Source: Calonectria ilicicola
Lineage: Eukaryota; Ascomycota; Sordariomycetes; Hypocreales; Nectriaceae
Direction of reading: 5' to 3'
Length of the DNA: 64,000 nt
NCBI GenBank assembly: GCA_020809705.1
Contig: CP085830.1
Location: forward strand, 62,001 to 126,000
Shown here: positions 1 through 10,546 of the stretch, piece by piece
Numbering within the stretch: position 1 is the stretch's first letter
Layout: the number at the start of each line of letters is the position of its first letter
Notes under the pieces: model-generated
Databases searched by the model: none
Seen by the model: the letters and a program-made list of their open reading frames with translations, nothing else
What the model was told of the DNA's origin: nothing
Translations under genes and position numbers: made by a program

Positions 1-1704
1 ATACAGACGTCCCAGTTGCCAGAAGCCTTTGGAATCCTTGCAAGGGGTCAATTAAGTGAAAAGTTGGAAACACTGGCACATATTTCGTGAAATTGTATAC
101 GATTTCGTGCCATATAGTGCAGCTGTCACCTATTTCACTAAATGGAGATGGTCGATATTGGTGACCACCAGCTGCTCCGTGGTCGGGTTTTAAGGCGATA
201 TTCAACTCTCCCACTCGGTTCCCCGAGACTCTCACGTCTCGGTAGTCGTACCCGGCAACAAAAGATAAGGTTATTCAGGAAGCCTAATTGACAACATGGG
301 ATGTCGCCCGTCATTCGGATTGATCCGTCTGTTAGCCTTGAAAGGAGAAATTCCCTTGCCTGTGTCCACGTGCATCATCACTAGGGTCTTGGATGGGGTA
401 ACGTTCCATGAAGACTGTCTTTTTTGCCCGCCTGTGGGTCTTACGGCTCAGCTGAGTCCGGCGATTTCCAATAACGGCCGTCTTTACGGATGCATCAACA
501 CACATCCAAAAACGGTTATCTTTACGGCTGAACATTATCTTGTGGTATAGAGAGTAGCGCAGCCTGCCACAGGCATTTATTGACTCATATTCAATTTAAT
601 GGGCACCCAATAGCGTTAACCGGAATTGGAGAAAGTAACATAACAAATATGTTTGAGCTGGGGTTATTTGGATTTTACTTTCCGCTGGTAAGGTTGCACA
701 AATCTACTAAACAAACCCCCCACTGCTCTCTCTAGAGCAAACGACATCATGAAAAGATGTCTTAATATATTATCTTCCAGCATCACCGAGCTGAATTGCA
801 TCGGCTTAGATCCATCGATTTATGTATCGGGCCATGGGTTCGGCTTTTGGAGGGCTGTTGCCCTTTTAGAGTTGTATCATTGATGGATATTTTGGTTGTT
901 CTTGTGTTCGTGTATACGGGAGTAAACGGTGTACTTTTGAGAGAGGTTTGTTTGAGAGTCTGTCATTATATCCTTGGCTCAAAAGCTGGCTTTTTGTTGT
1001 ATGGGGTTTCTAGCTATCAAGATTTCCATCTTCTTCTGGACTTCAACGTTGGCACCAAAGCGACTGCACCAGCAAATTCAAAAGTCTATCTCACGGTGGG
1101 TCCTTGGGTCCCATGACCTTGTCTGGTGTTTCCTTTCATAAAAGAAGAAAATAAGTATACGAACTTCACATACACCCCGGATATGAGCTCACCCCTCACG
1201 CGCGGCACCATAAATCGGCCTTGCGCTAGAAAAGCGATACGTATTGTTATGTGGTCATTTCTTAGTGCATCATTTTACACTGTGGTACACCTTCTACATG
1301 GAAATATTGCATCTTCTTCGCTCATATTCTCAGTTGTGTGCTACTGTCATGCTATGCATGCTCCAGGGCATTGGCTGAATCTTTTGGGTCATGTGCATAA
1401 CATCAAGATTATCATTCAAAGACTTCGTATAATGCAATTCATTTATCAGAAATTTCTAAAAGACAGATGTGTGGTTTCTTGATGCACATGTCATTAGAAT
1501 ACACATTTATTTACTGTAAATTAGAAGGCGATCAGCTGCAACTTGTCAAATCTTGACAGCGGGTTTCAATATGGCAAGTCAAGCAGTTTCATCATGATAT
1601 TCTTTCTTAATACAATGGATCAACGATATTTCATATATTGGCTAGTATTCTGTTGCACCCCTGCCATCAACAAGGGTTATATCAAAGTTCCTTTACAACA
1701 CAGT
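1..1704. other. Gene-poor left edge
   Basis: I see no supportable gene here. Open frames of 80-120 codons exist (for example near 296-550 and 1126-1482), but none has a recognisable domain, a signal peptide with convincing splice sites, or a coding-like residue composition. The DNA is AT-rich with short T and A runs. Decayed sequence cannot be excluded. Confidence 0.5.
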
Positions 1705-2333
1705 CTAATACGCGTAACTGCCGTCAGCTCCAGCCTGCTTGCAGTAGTACAGCCATTCATCACCACCAATATGACCAGCCGGTGAGTTGCAGGAGTTTAC
1801 ACAATACTTTGGGTCCGAGGTTCGTCTCCAGCCCTGTATTAGATCAGTACAAAGAATCACAGAATAGAGCCTATTGTAAATAGGGATAGCTCAGAAAGTC
1901 AGGACGTACTGTATAGCAATCAGGGCACTTGTCCCATTTTTTGTTGCCCGTGTTGCGCCTACGATAGGCAGCACAAGCCTTCACCGTTGCAGCTTCATTC
2001 TATACAGTATTAATGAGAGATACAAAGAATACTTGTATCAAACTTACATCACCGTAAGCACCACGATCCATGATACGACTTCGAGCAAAGTTCCAGTTCG
2101 GTGAGGTATCTTCACTTCTTGGTAGTGTCTTGGCGGGGCAGGTATTAGGATTGTTGATTGGTTGGAAGTGGCTCCAGCAGTTGGCGTATTTGTGTAGGTC
2201 ACCCATAACACTGGGAGAAGAAGAAAAGAAGCAAAAGTTAGCAAAGTCCAGACATCTAAATATTATTGGAAGTAGAAGATAATGCATACCTTGAAGTGCT
2301 AGCTAGGAGGATAAGAACAGTTTTGATCTGCAT
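1705..2333 (-). CDS. Small secreted cysteine-rich protein (paralog A)
   Basis: Four exons on the minus strand give about 141 residues: 2290-2333, 2048-2210, 1910-1999 and 1705-1833. All introns have GT..AG borders and all phases join. Residues 1-14 (MQIKTVLILLASTS) look like the core of a signal peptide. The mature part holds eight cysteines, including a KCPDC motif that follows YRRRNTGNK, and ends in a GGDEWLYYCK block. A TATAAAG lies about 110 bp upstream (2444-2450). I do not recognise the family. A divergently transcribed paralog at 3491-3983 shares the third exon (30 codons in both), the last two intron positions and the GGDEW block, which supports both gene models. Secretion and a role outside the cell, such as effector or antimicrobial, are inference only. 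Confidence 0.72.
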
Positions 2334-3490
2334 TTTGAAGAATGGGAATCAAAATTTTAGGTTGATATGAAAGATTGGGTTTAAACAAGTTTGCTGTGTT
2401 GTGATGATAATGGGGAGGATTCCGACTGACGAGGACGCCTTCTCTTTATACCAGAGTTTATGGGCATACATCGCGTCATTCCTTTAGATAATGTCAGACA
2501 TCATTCATCTTGAAGCATAGTGTCAAACGGATATAGGGCATCATTGCACTCCGCATTAGCGGAGTGTCAATTCACTTTTGTTGTAGCCGGCAAGGTGACA
2601 CAAAGGATTGAGGTGAACTTTGAGTTTGGTTTTGTCATGTGTCACACTGTCCTTGTTTTAAATATGCACACTGTGTTCCTGCATTGATGAAATATTCACA
2701 AATTACAAACAGACAGTCTCTCAACGATGAAACGTCATAGCCCTATCCGCCACAATGGTGCACTAACACTAGCTCGGTGGTCGTTATGATCCGTGCACTA
2801 GCTGAACTTGCATAAATCCCCCGATTCCGAACAAATTAAGCCCGCTCTGACTTCTGAAAGAGGCTAATTAGTCGCACAACAAGCCGAAAATGCAAGATTG
2901 CGACAGATGATCTGAGACAACCAAGACCCTTGGGAAATTACAAAACTCTATAGTACGTAGATATTAGAGTTTCTTCAAACTTGATTCTTCGTTTCACAGT
3001 TCCCAGTGCCACAATAATGAACCAGGCTCTAAACTCCTTTGATCAAGATTAATGAATATGAGCACTTGGGCACAGATTCCAAGCCTAGCCTGAGATACAA
3101 GTGCCACACCTCTCCAAGCGGTACTCAACCGTACGCTCTACCGTCTCCTCTTAACAATGAGCCATTGGCTTGCGAATGATGCATGGACAAAGGAGATATG
3201 TTGAAACAGCTAATTTCTGACTGGGAGTGAATCAAGGAGATCCTTTGAATCATATTCATCAACTCATACTAGTCAGATCTTATGCCAGATTGACGAACTT
3301 GCCCAGGTACTCTGACGTCCAGGCTATCAAGTTACCTGGCATTTGCCGTTGCTTGATGCGTATAAATACCCACCACATTCTACACCAGCGCAACATTTAC
3401 CACCACTATCAACCATCAGATTTCTATCACTGCTTAGTTCAACATAATATCCTCATTCATTACTGGCCTCCCCACTCTCACATTGTCACA
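2334..3490. promoter_or_regulatory. Divergent intergenic region between the two secreted paralogs
   Basis: These 1.16 kb separate the start codons of the two diverging paralogs. TATA-like boxes point each way: TATAAAG on the minus strand at 2444-2450 and TATAAATA on the plus strand at 3361-3368. Each lies about 110-130 bp from its start codon. No gene is visible in between. Confidence 0.5.
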
Positions 3491-3983
3491 ATGCATTTCG
3501 CGACCTACATCTTGCCGGCATTAGCCTGTACTACGGGGTGAGTTAATTTAATCCAGAATATTAGATCCTCGCTCACATAATCTCAAGCGTTATTGCGGAC
3601 CTGCATTATCGTGCATGGTGTATCGATGTAATCATCAAAGGGTTTAACCAAGAATATAAAGCGGTACGACATATCCGTCTCTATAATTTATTTCGTGAAA
3701 GCAAGACTAATATCAGTATACTGTAGAATACCGATGCTACAGAGAGCGCATGTCAGATGTATCGACGACGTAACACTGGCAACAAGCAGTGGGACAAGTG
3801 CCCTGACTGCAAGACTGTGAGCTAAAACATCAAAATAATTTATAAGAAATTTATTATTGACTCTTTGAGCAGAGCGCAAGAGGTGATTTAGTGGTCTGCA
3901 ATTCGCTAGCCAAACACATCGGTGGTGATGAGTGGGCTTACTACTGCCGCAAGGCTGGTGCCGACAGAGGCCAGGCTGATTAA
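3491..3983 (+). CDS. Small secreted cysteine-rich protein (paralog B, shortened)
   Basis: Four exons give about 107 residues: 3491-3537, 3588-3663, 3727-3816 and 3873-3983. The N-terminus MHFATYILPALACTTG is a plausible short signal peptide. Exon 3 has exactly 30 codons, as in paralog A, and encodes YRRRNTGNKQWDKCPDC. Exon 4 keeps HIGGDEWAYYCRKAGAD. Exon 2 is about half the length of its counterpart, and after the signal peptide only six cysteines remain against eight, so one or two disulphides of paralog A are probably absent. The start is supported by the TATA box at 3361-3368. It may be a diverged functional copy or an early-decaying one, since the reading frame is open throughout. Confidence 0.66.
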
Positions 3984-5642
3984 GTGCTAAAATTGAATTT
4001 TTTTGCGAAGGGATCGTTAGCTAGACTCAAATTCTTTGAAAAAGGTTTTATGTAACTTGACTGATCAAGGTGCACATTAAACTACTGGGGAGAGGCCTCT
4101 TGTGACCGCCACAACTCCTCGCGATAACACGAAGCTTCTGTGCCTAGTCCCCCTTCGTAATAAAAGAAATCAAAAATAACTTGCCTAGCTTTTTACCATT
4201 TCGTGACGTCATATAAATGAGAAGGGAGAGATAAGTGTTGTTATTTATCAACAAAATTGCCTATATTTGTTCTTGAGTCATGCATCACGAGTCCCAGGTG
4301 GATGTAGAAAATTGAAGCTATCCCAAACCAACTCGCCCAGCATCACGAGCACCATAACTCTTAAAATGAAGTTTGTATCAGGTTCACAAAATTGTAACAG
4401 ATAGATGACAATACAAGCGAATTCCTTTCAAGGAATGTTTAATAATGTAACGGCCAGGGTGGAGCTTTTATAGGGTAGCTAAGGTTGGTCTAACATGTAC
4501 GGGAAACTGCTGCGTTTGCACTTTTAAAAATGAACATTGGACTCCAGAATTTTATTCCATTGTGATAGCTATACATATAAAGATCTCGCTAGCCATCATT
4601 AGGAGCCAAGCACGGTAATTTATTATCTCAGCCATCGAAACTCTCCAACGGCCGGAAATACGAAGATCGCTCAACTTTTGTTTCGGATTCCACGTCAGGG
4701 TTCAGCGATAACGGTGGGTCGATGAGGTTGGGGTCCGCCCATATCCGGGTATTCGGCACACAGTGAAGTCAGAGGAATAGGTGATTGTACGATGGCATAA
4801 ATTGCAACACAAGTGAATATATCGAGGTTTTCAATAGCTTGTCTCTCCTTCGGCTTTGATTCGAACCGGCTGCTTGTGGCATTTTACCTATTTCCCTTTG
4901 ATTCTGATGAGGTCATCACATTGAAAGTGGCGGGTCAGCAAGCCAAGCACGAGCCAATCATGTCATCCAGCCGTGCTTAGGCGTGCATATCTAACCTCGG
5001 CAACCCGCTCTCGGAGCCAAGTGGGCAGATTTGTTGACACTGACGTTGAACTGGCCACCTCATCGTCGCCCACCTTCCGCCTGATTCATCTCGGGGTCCC
5101 TAGTGGCAACCCTAATACGAAGCCATTCGTTGGAGTTAAGCCGCCCACCAACCGGCTTTTCCGAACTGTGGCCCCTTTGGCAATAGTGACTCAGTCCCCA
5201 ATTATCCCTTCCATGTCGCGTCTTGGGCAGGTCATTCGTCTGTCTGGTGGCGGCCGTGTACATAAATCCCTCCGCCCACCTATGCCAGTGCCTACCACAC
5301 TTCTCCTGCTAACCATCTCGACACACCAGTCGTCGCTTGCTTGATCATTGGGACCCTTGGTCTAGGAATCTTCTAAAGCACCCTTTTAGTGGGGAAAGCT
5401 TGGGAGAATCGCCCAACTACGTGTCTTGATCGTGATTGCCTCGTGCCTGACTACTAACCCATCGCTTTCATCATCTTCCCCATCTTCATTACTTTGTCTT
5501 AGTGACCAAACTCCATCGCTACCCGCCAAATCTTGTTTCAAGCCGCAGTTTATAGGCGTTCTGCCCAATCAACAGAACCAACCCATTCCTTGCGCGTAAA
5601 AGCCTCTACCACCAGAGCCTGGCTCGCTCTACCTCCACATTG
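3984..5642. other. Intergenic, no gene identified
   Basis: The first part is AT-rich. From about 4640 the DNA becomes more GC-rich and carries a 123-codon open frame (4973-5344, plus) with an overlapping minus frame. Neither resembles a known family. The right end probably holds the promoter of the acetyltransferase gene that follows. Confidence 0.4.
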
Positions 5643-5819
5643 ATGTCGGTCGAATACCACGATACCTTCCAGTTTCCTCACCACTACAAGATATCCAATT
5701 TCAATTTAAATAAAGGTAAGTGCTTACATTGTCTACAATGTAAGTTTAGATTTTGAATTGCGAGCACTGTGCTTAACTACCTGTTTCAATCTCTAGACAA
5801 TAATTTAGATTCGAAGTAA
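5643..5819 (+). promoter_or_regulatory. 5' leader of the acetyltransferase gene: uORF and leader intron with alternative hairpins
   Basis: An upstream ATG at 5643 opens a short reading frame. A likely leader intron runs 5716-5796 (GTAAGT..CTCTAG), and splicing gives a 31-codon uORF ending at 5819, 15 bases before the main ATG. The donor GTAAG (5716-5720) can pair with CTTAC (5723-5727). That segment also lies in a perfect 10-bp hairpin, CTTACATTGT at 5723-5732 with ACAATGTAAG at 5735-5744, which covers a second donor-like GTAAGT at 5740. The two pairings exclude each other. The sequence is observed; any effect on splicing or translation is inference. Confidence 0.4.
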
Positions 5820-5834
5820 ACAATCTTGACCAGT

Positions 5835-6731
5835 ATGGCGAAGCCCAAAGACGAGTCGCCGCTTTCTAAATGGGAATCACCCTCCCTAGTGCCACCCACA
5901 TGGGACAACACAGTGCGTCTCGTCACCATTGACGAATGCGCCAATGTTGGACGATCCCTGGCCTATTCCTTCGCTACCGACGCGATGAGCCGGTATTTGC
6001 TTGATGGAGATGACATGGCTGGCTATTCGGCTGAGCAAAAATGGAAGCTGCATGTAGACATAATGAGTTACATGGTTGCCTTCCATATCTATAAGGGTGC
6101 AGTTACTACCATCGGACCCGACTATGACGCTGTCGCACTGTGGTATGCTCCATCATCTCCCATCGTGGCATCAAGCCTAGATTATTAATTTGAAAACAGG
6201 ATCACTCCTGGTAACCACACGGAAGACTGGTGGACCCTATTTCGAAGCGGCTTGTGGAAACTATGGTTCCAGCTCTCACCTGAGGGCCGTAGACGCTACT
6301 TCGACGAAATGGGTCTCTACCTTGACCAAGCCAAGGAAGAAGTCATGGGCGAACGAGACAGCCAATGCTACTATCTGGCTTACATTGGTACAAAGCCTGC
6401 AGCTCGAGGCAAAGGATACGCTGGAAAGCTGATTCGAGACATGATTACCAGGGTTGGTTGTCTTCTTGAGTAAGTGTCCGATTCTTTTGCGAGTGCTAAC
6501 GTCGCATCTCTACAGGCCGATGCCGAGCACCGCCCTATTTACTTGGAGTCAAGCCACGAAGGGAACAATCCATTTTATGCCAAGTTTGGCTTTCAGGTCA
6601 AGCGAGACGTCATCTTCGAGCATAGCCCAGGACGTATCCGCATGTTCTGCATGATTCGCGAGCCCCAGATGGTGACGTCGAGCTGCAGCATCAGCATGCC
6701 TGTTGCCCGGGACCCTGGAATAGTTTGCTAG
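5835..6731 (+). CDS. GNAT-family N-acetyltransferase
   Basis: Three exons (5835-6142, 6200-6452, 6516-6731) give about 258 residues, a usual size for fungal GNAT proteins of this type. These enzymes move an acetyl group from acetyl-CoA to an amine; the substrate here cannot be read from sequence. The acetyl-CoA loop appears as KPAARGKGYAGKLI, at the Q/RxxGxG/A position of motif A. The later YLESSHEGNNPFYAKFGF block is the typical motif B end, with the FYxKxGF signature. The ATG at 5835 is the first after the spliced uORF. Intron 2 uses an unusual donor, GTTGGT; its CTAAC branch point at about 6495 and the phase of motif B both require this join. The C-terminal ~25 residues after MIREPQ lie beyond the domain. 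Confidence 0.85.
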
Positions 6732-7240
6732 GGTTTAAGAGCCCACAACCTTGGCCGGGTTGTGGAATTGTTCGCTTGGTGGCGCCATCGCAGATTGGAT
6801 CCAGGAATTCCCTGAGCGCGATGATACATGCTAAGAGCCGAACCGCACCAATCCGGCTAAGTGGTGTGAATTTCACATCGCTGATAGAGCACAATCCAGA
6901 TGAATTGAGAGCTCTTGGAGAGCTCTTGGACAATTCCGGTCTTTACCTTCATGCTATTGTTTTGATTTGCCTTTGCGCATTCAGAAACCAACCCTCTTTT
7001 TATAACTGCTACAATTTTGGACAATAAACAAGTCATTCGCTCGACTACTGGTTCATTTGCATTGCGACAGATGGTCCTAAAAATGAAGGCAGAATCTTGT
7101 ACGATATCAGTAACGCGTTACAAATTTCCCTCCCAGCGTAGATGACTTTTTGCTTTCGTAAGTGTTTTGTCCCCATGGTTATGTATCTAAAAGCAAAATT
7201 AGACCGTTACGGTAACGGCAATCCAGGCCCGGCACTGGAT

Positions 7241-9024
7241 TCAAATCCCCGAATTCGATCCATATTGGTTGATGATCCACCGGCAGAACTGAGTCCAGTC
7301 CAATTGGAATTCCTTTTGGACAACCGCTTTTGTTTCCTCGTTCATGCAACTGTACTCTATACTCCACTCAACAAGGACCTTCGATCCCAAAAGTGACATG
7401 TTATTACTCGCCACCATTGCCTGGTAAAAGTCATGAGACGAAACACTGGATCTAAGAAAAAGAAAAAAATATTAGCAAGTTGGATAAACTTTGAATTTAT
7501 CAAATCACTTACTCCCAAGCTCCTGGATCATCGCTGCTGATGGTACAGGGAACGCAGTTAGATAGCAACACGGGTAAGTGATGAGACTTGGTGGTAGGAC
7601 ATAATCCTAGAACCTCATTCGAGATAGGACATGTCTCAATGGCAATATTACGTTCCTTGCATAGTTGCATCAACAGAGGGTGCTTGGTGATGCTGAAACC
7701 ATGGCCAATACGTTTCGCACCAAGTAGAATAACATCAAAAAGGTTTGAGTCGGTATCGCCTCCATGGTCGTGAGTCTCTCCAGCATGAAAGATGAATGGA
7801 AGGTCGAGACCCAACGACTCAATCTTTGCTTTCATCGACAAGAGTTCTGGGATCCAGTAGGCATGAGGATGGCCGGCATCTTCTTGGCCATGCATGTCAA
7901 AGGCTATCAAATAAAAATTAGCACAGCTCTATTTTTTTTACCCCTTATAAGCACTCACCGCAAATGAAATCAGGAAAATCCTGCTTCATTTGAATACAAG
8001 TATCCATGCACCACTGCATTGCTTCTCTGGATGCCGAACGCATGCATGCATAAATTATTTTGGCACCGTAGAACTTGAAACCAGCTGCTTGTATTTTAGG
8101 GACCTCGTCTTGATGTGCTTTCCAGAGCATTTTGATAATCTCAGGAATACCAAGCACTTTAGTTCCGTCGTCGCTTTTAATGGAGAATTGATAATCAAGC
8201 CCAAACCTGATTTCCGCATATGATAGTCCATCTTTAGCAAATTCCCAAAGCATGCGACGGAAATGGTCCCTATACGCCCTCTCGTAGCACAGTATTGATC
8301 GGATTGTGCGTACAGCTCTGTTGAATTTTGTCCAAATCCTAGAAATAGTTAGTAAGAAATGTGCGAACTAGGAGCGATAGACTGACCCATCAACAGTTTG
8401 CTGTGGATGATATGCGTCATGTTTTTGAATCACCATTCGTTGGCCTAGCCAAGTCTCTGCGCCTTTCGCCCCACCAGGAAAACTTTCTAAGAATTCAGTG
8501 TATTTCATCCATGATGCCGCAATGTATTGTTGTGAAAATACGTCTCCAATATTTTTTGGTGGCGTGTCCTGGGCGAAAACCTGAAATGTGGGCAAGGCGC
8601 CAGCAAAGAACTCCGGGCAGATCAACGGAACATTTGTGGCAATGTATAACTTGTCCTGCTGGCAAGCTTCAGCGAGAATTTCATCTGGGGGTAGCATCGC
8701 GTCAAAGTGACTGTGCAGTAAGCAGCCCTTGGGGGCTTTGCGAGAAATTTCGAGCAACTTGCTTGTTGAGATGGAATCAAAGCCACTGAGGAATCGATGG
8801 CCTGCCTCATGGCCTGAGCCATCAACCCGTATGCCATGATGATTCTTTTCTTCCCAAGACTTTAAACGGCGCACGATCTCTTCCGCCTCAGCTTCAAGCG
8901 GTGTCCTTTGGCCGCGTCCTTCATAGCCTAGATCCCGTTCCTTGGCGATCAGGGACTCGCGTACTTTGAAGTATTCATCCACAGACGTATAAACCGCTGG
9001 AACTGGAAAAGTGGACAAGGTCAT
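7241..9024 (-). CDS. Adenosine deaminase-like protein (ADGF/ADA2 type)
   Basis: Four exons (8387-9024, 7959-8338, 7513-7903, 7241-7451) give about 539 residues, typical of the ADA2/ADGF subfamily of metal-dependent deaminases, which convert adenosine to inosine. Zinc-site motifs are in order: LLHSHFDAM (His104 and His106), FHAGETHDHGG, RIGHGFSITKHP, and ISSDDPGAWE with the paired Asp. The usual first motif in this subfamily is HxHLDA; here Phe replaces Leu. The C-terminal exon encodes the family's end, SSHDFYQAM and following. The ATG at 9024 was chosen because it falls just before the conserved YTSVDEYFKVR block. An in-frame ATG at 9105 would add 27 residues without an obvious signal peptide, so location is open. 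All introns (48-61 nt) are in phase. Confidence 0.88.
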
Positions 9025-9105
9025 GGTTAATAGCGGATCTAAAAATGGGGAGACGCCAAGAGTTATTGGTTGCGTGAATACAAAAACCCCAAAGTTGAGG
9101 TTCAA

Positions 9106-9594
9106 GGGCCTGATGATTTATTATGAGAGAATTGACCGGCTATTTCGAGCCGAGATCCCCACTAGAATGACGGGGCAGTCTGACTGTATGATAAACTGCT
9201 AGGAGGCTATTGGACCCCAGAGGCCGCTAACCGCCCCAGTAATGGCAGCGTGGGTCTGTGTATGACTCCAAATATTAGTCTAGGGCCTTTAATCGTGGAA
9301 TGGAAATTTCATCACATTACGATTCTTCTCAAGAATTGAGAGCTGGGGGTATCTTGCTATATAAGGCATAAGGGCATAGTGACCTCTTAGAGGTATTATG
9401 AAAAGCTACTTAAATGACGATTAATTAATATACTTATTGTTCAATCTTTTGTCATGGTCTCGTGGTGAGGGCGATGCTGGCGATCCTCTCACTATCCTAA
9501 AGATATTACTAGTAATTTACCAATACTTCCAGGCTGCTTTTTTTTTCTTGGCCCATGTGAATTCCAGGACCCTAGGTCCGCTCCTTCACACACC
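9106..9594. other. Short intergenic stretch
   Basis: About 0.5 kb lies between the deaminase promoter and the 3' end of the transposon-split gene. I see only T-rich tracts (for example 9538-9548) and no gene. Confidence 0.5.
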
Positions 9595-10329
9595 TCACTT
9601 CTTCTCTTTCTCCAATTGAATGGCCACTTCCCACACCGACTTAGCTCGAGCTTCATCATAGTTTGTGGGCCAGGTGATATCTAGGAGGCGCTTGTGTGCA
9701 TCTTCCCACTTGACAACATCATTCGCCAAGCCCCATGATTGTATGGAGTGGCTGAAATAACGCCTAGTGTGCCGTAACTTTTCATGATAGCCATCTGACC
9801 CTCTGGCAGCGAGACTGTACGCTGCAACAAAGTGTTGCCAAAGCCACAGGTTCGATTTGGTGCTCCCTTTTTTCTTTCGGCTCCGGGCAAGGTCTCGAGC
9901 CAGGACCATTATCCAGCGATGAAAGTATCCACCTTGACCCAAATTGCCAATATTCCAAAGCCGTAGCACATTCCGCAGGTACATTCCAGAAGCGATAGCT
10001 ATTGAACAGAAGGAAGTGATGTTTTCCTCTGCTGTACGATGATGTACATCTTTTGTTAAAGACACAAAGTGGGAGCTAACATAGGTGGCACGAAGGCCTG
10101 TTATCAACTTCTCAATCGAGACCATTTTCTGATCCCATTCTGGGTCCGTACTCGGCTGGTTCAAATTTGTCGATCCTACCGCAGTGCTCATGGACTTAAG
10201 GCAGTTTATGAAGGGCAATGCGCTGATGTAGTGGAATTTGGTTGCAAGTGGTTGGTTTGGTGTTAATAAAAATGGAGACATGGCCATACCCGCTGAGTTG
10301 ACTAAGCCGGCTCCGCTGTGGGCTTAGGC

Positions 10330-10356
10330 TCCCACCTCTCCTCTGGAGAGGTGGGA
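10330..10356. repeat. Left subterminal palindrome of the transposon
   Basis: A 12-bp stem with a 3-nt TCT loop: TCCCACCTCTCC pairs with GGAGAGGTGGGA. It lies about 41 bp inside the left end. Its counterpart at the right end keeps the pairing with different bases. Confidence 0.85.
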
Positions 10357-10546
10357 ACATAACCCATATCTTCGTAGTTGGCGTATCCAGCTTTTCCAAC
10401 CTCAACACACCACAACTCCATCAATAGTAATGCAATAAAAGAGATAATTACACCAATCAATTGCCCTACTTCTAATGTAGTCATAGTATTTATTGCATCT
10501 ATTTTTATGGTGGTTTCGTGGCACAAGAAGGTGGGAAAGGTGGCAG

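Noticed and set aside
296..1482. Several 80-120-codon frames at the left edge
   Set aside because: No signal peptide, splice partners or recognisable motif; composition looks random.
4840..4880. GATTCGAACC, resembling a tRNA B-box on the minus strand
   Set aside because: The bases around it do not form a T-arm stem and no A-box or acceptor stem is found at the right distance.
4973..5344. 123-codon plus-strand open frame
   Set aside because: No domain, an overlapping minus frame of similar quality, and a position in the probable promoter of the acetyltransferase gene.
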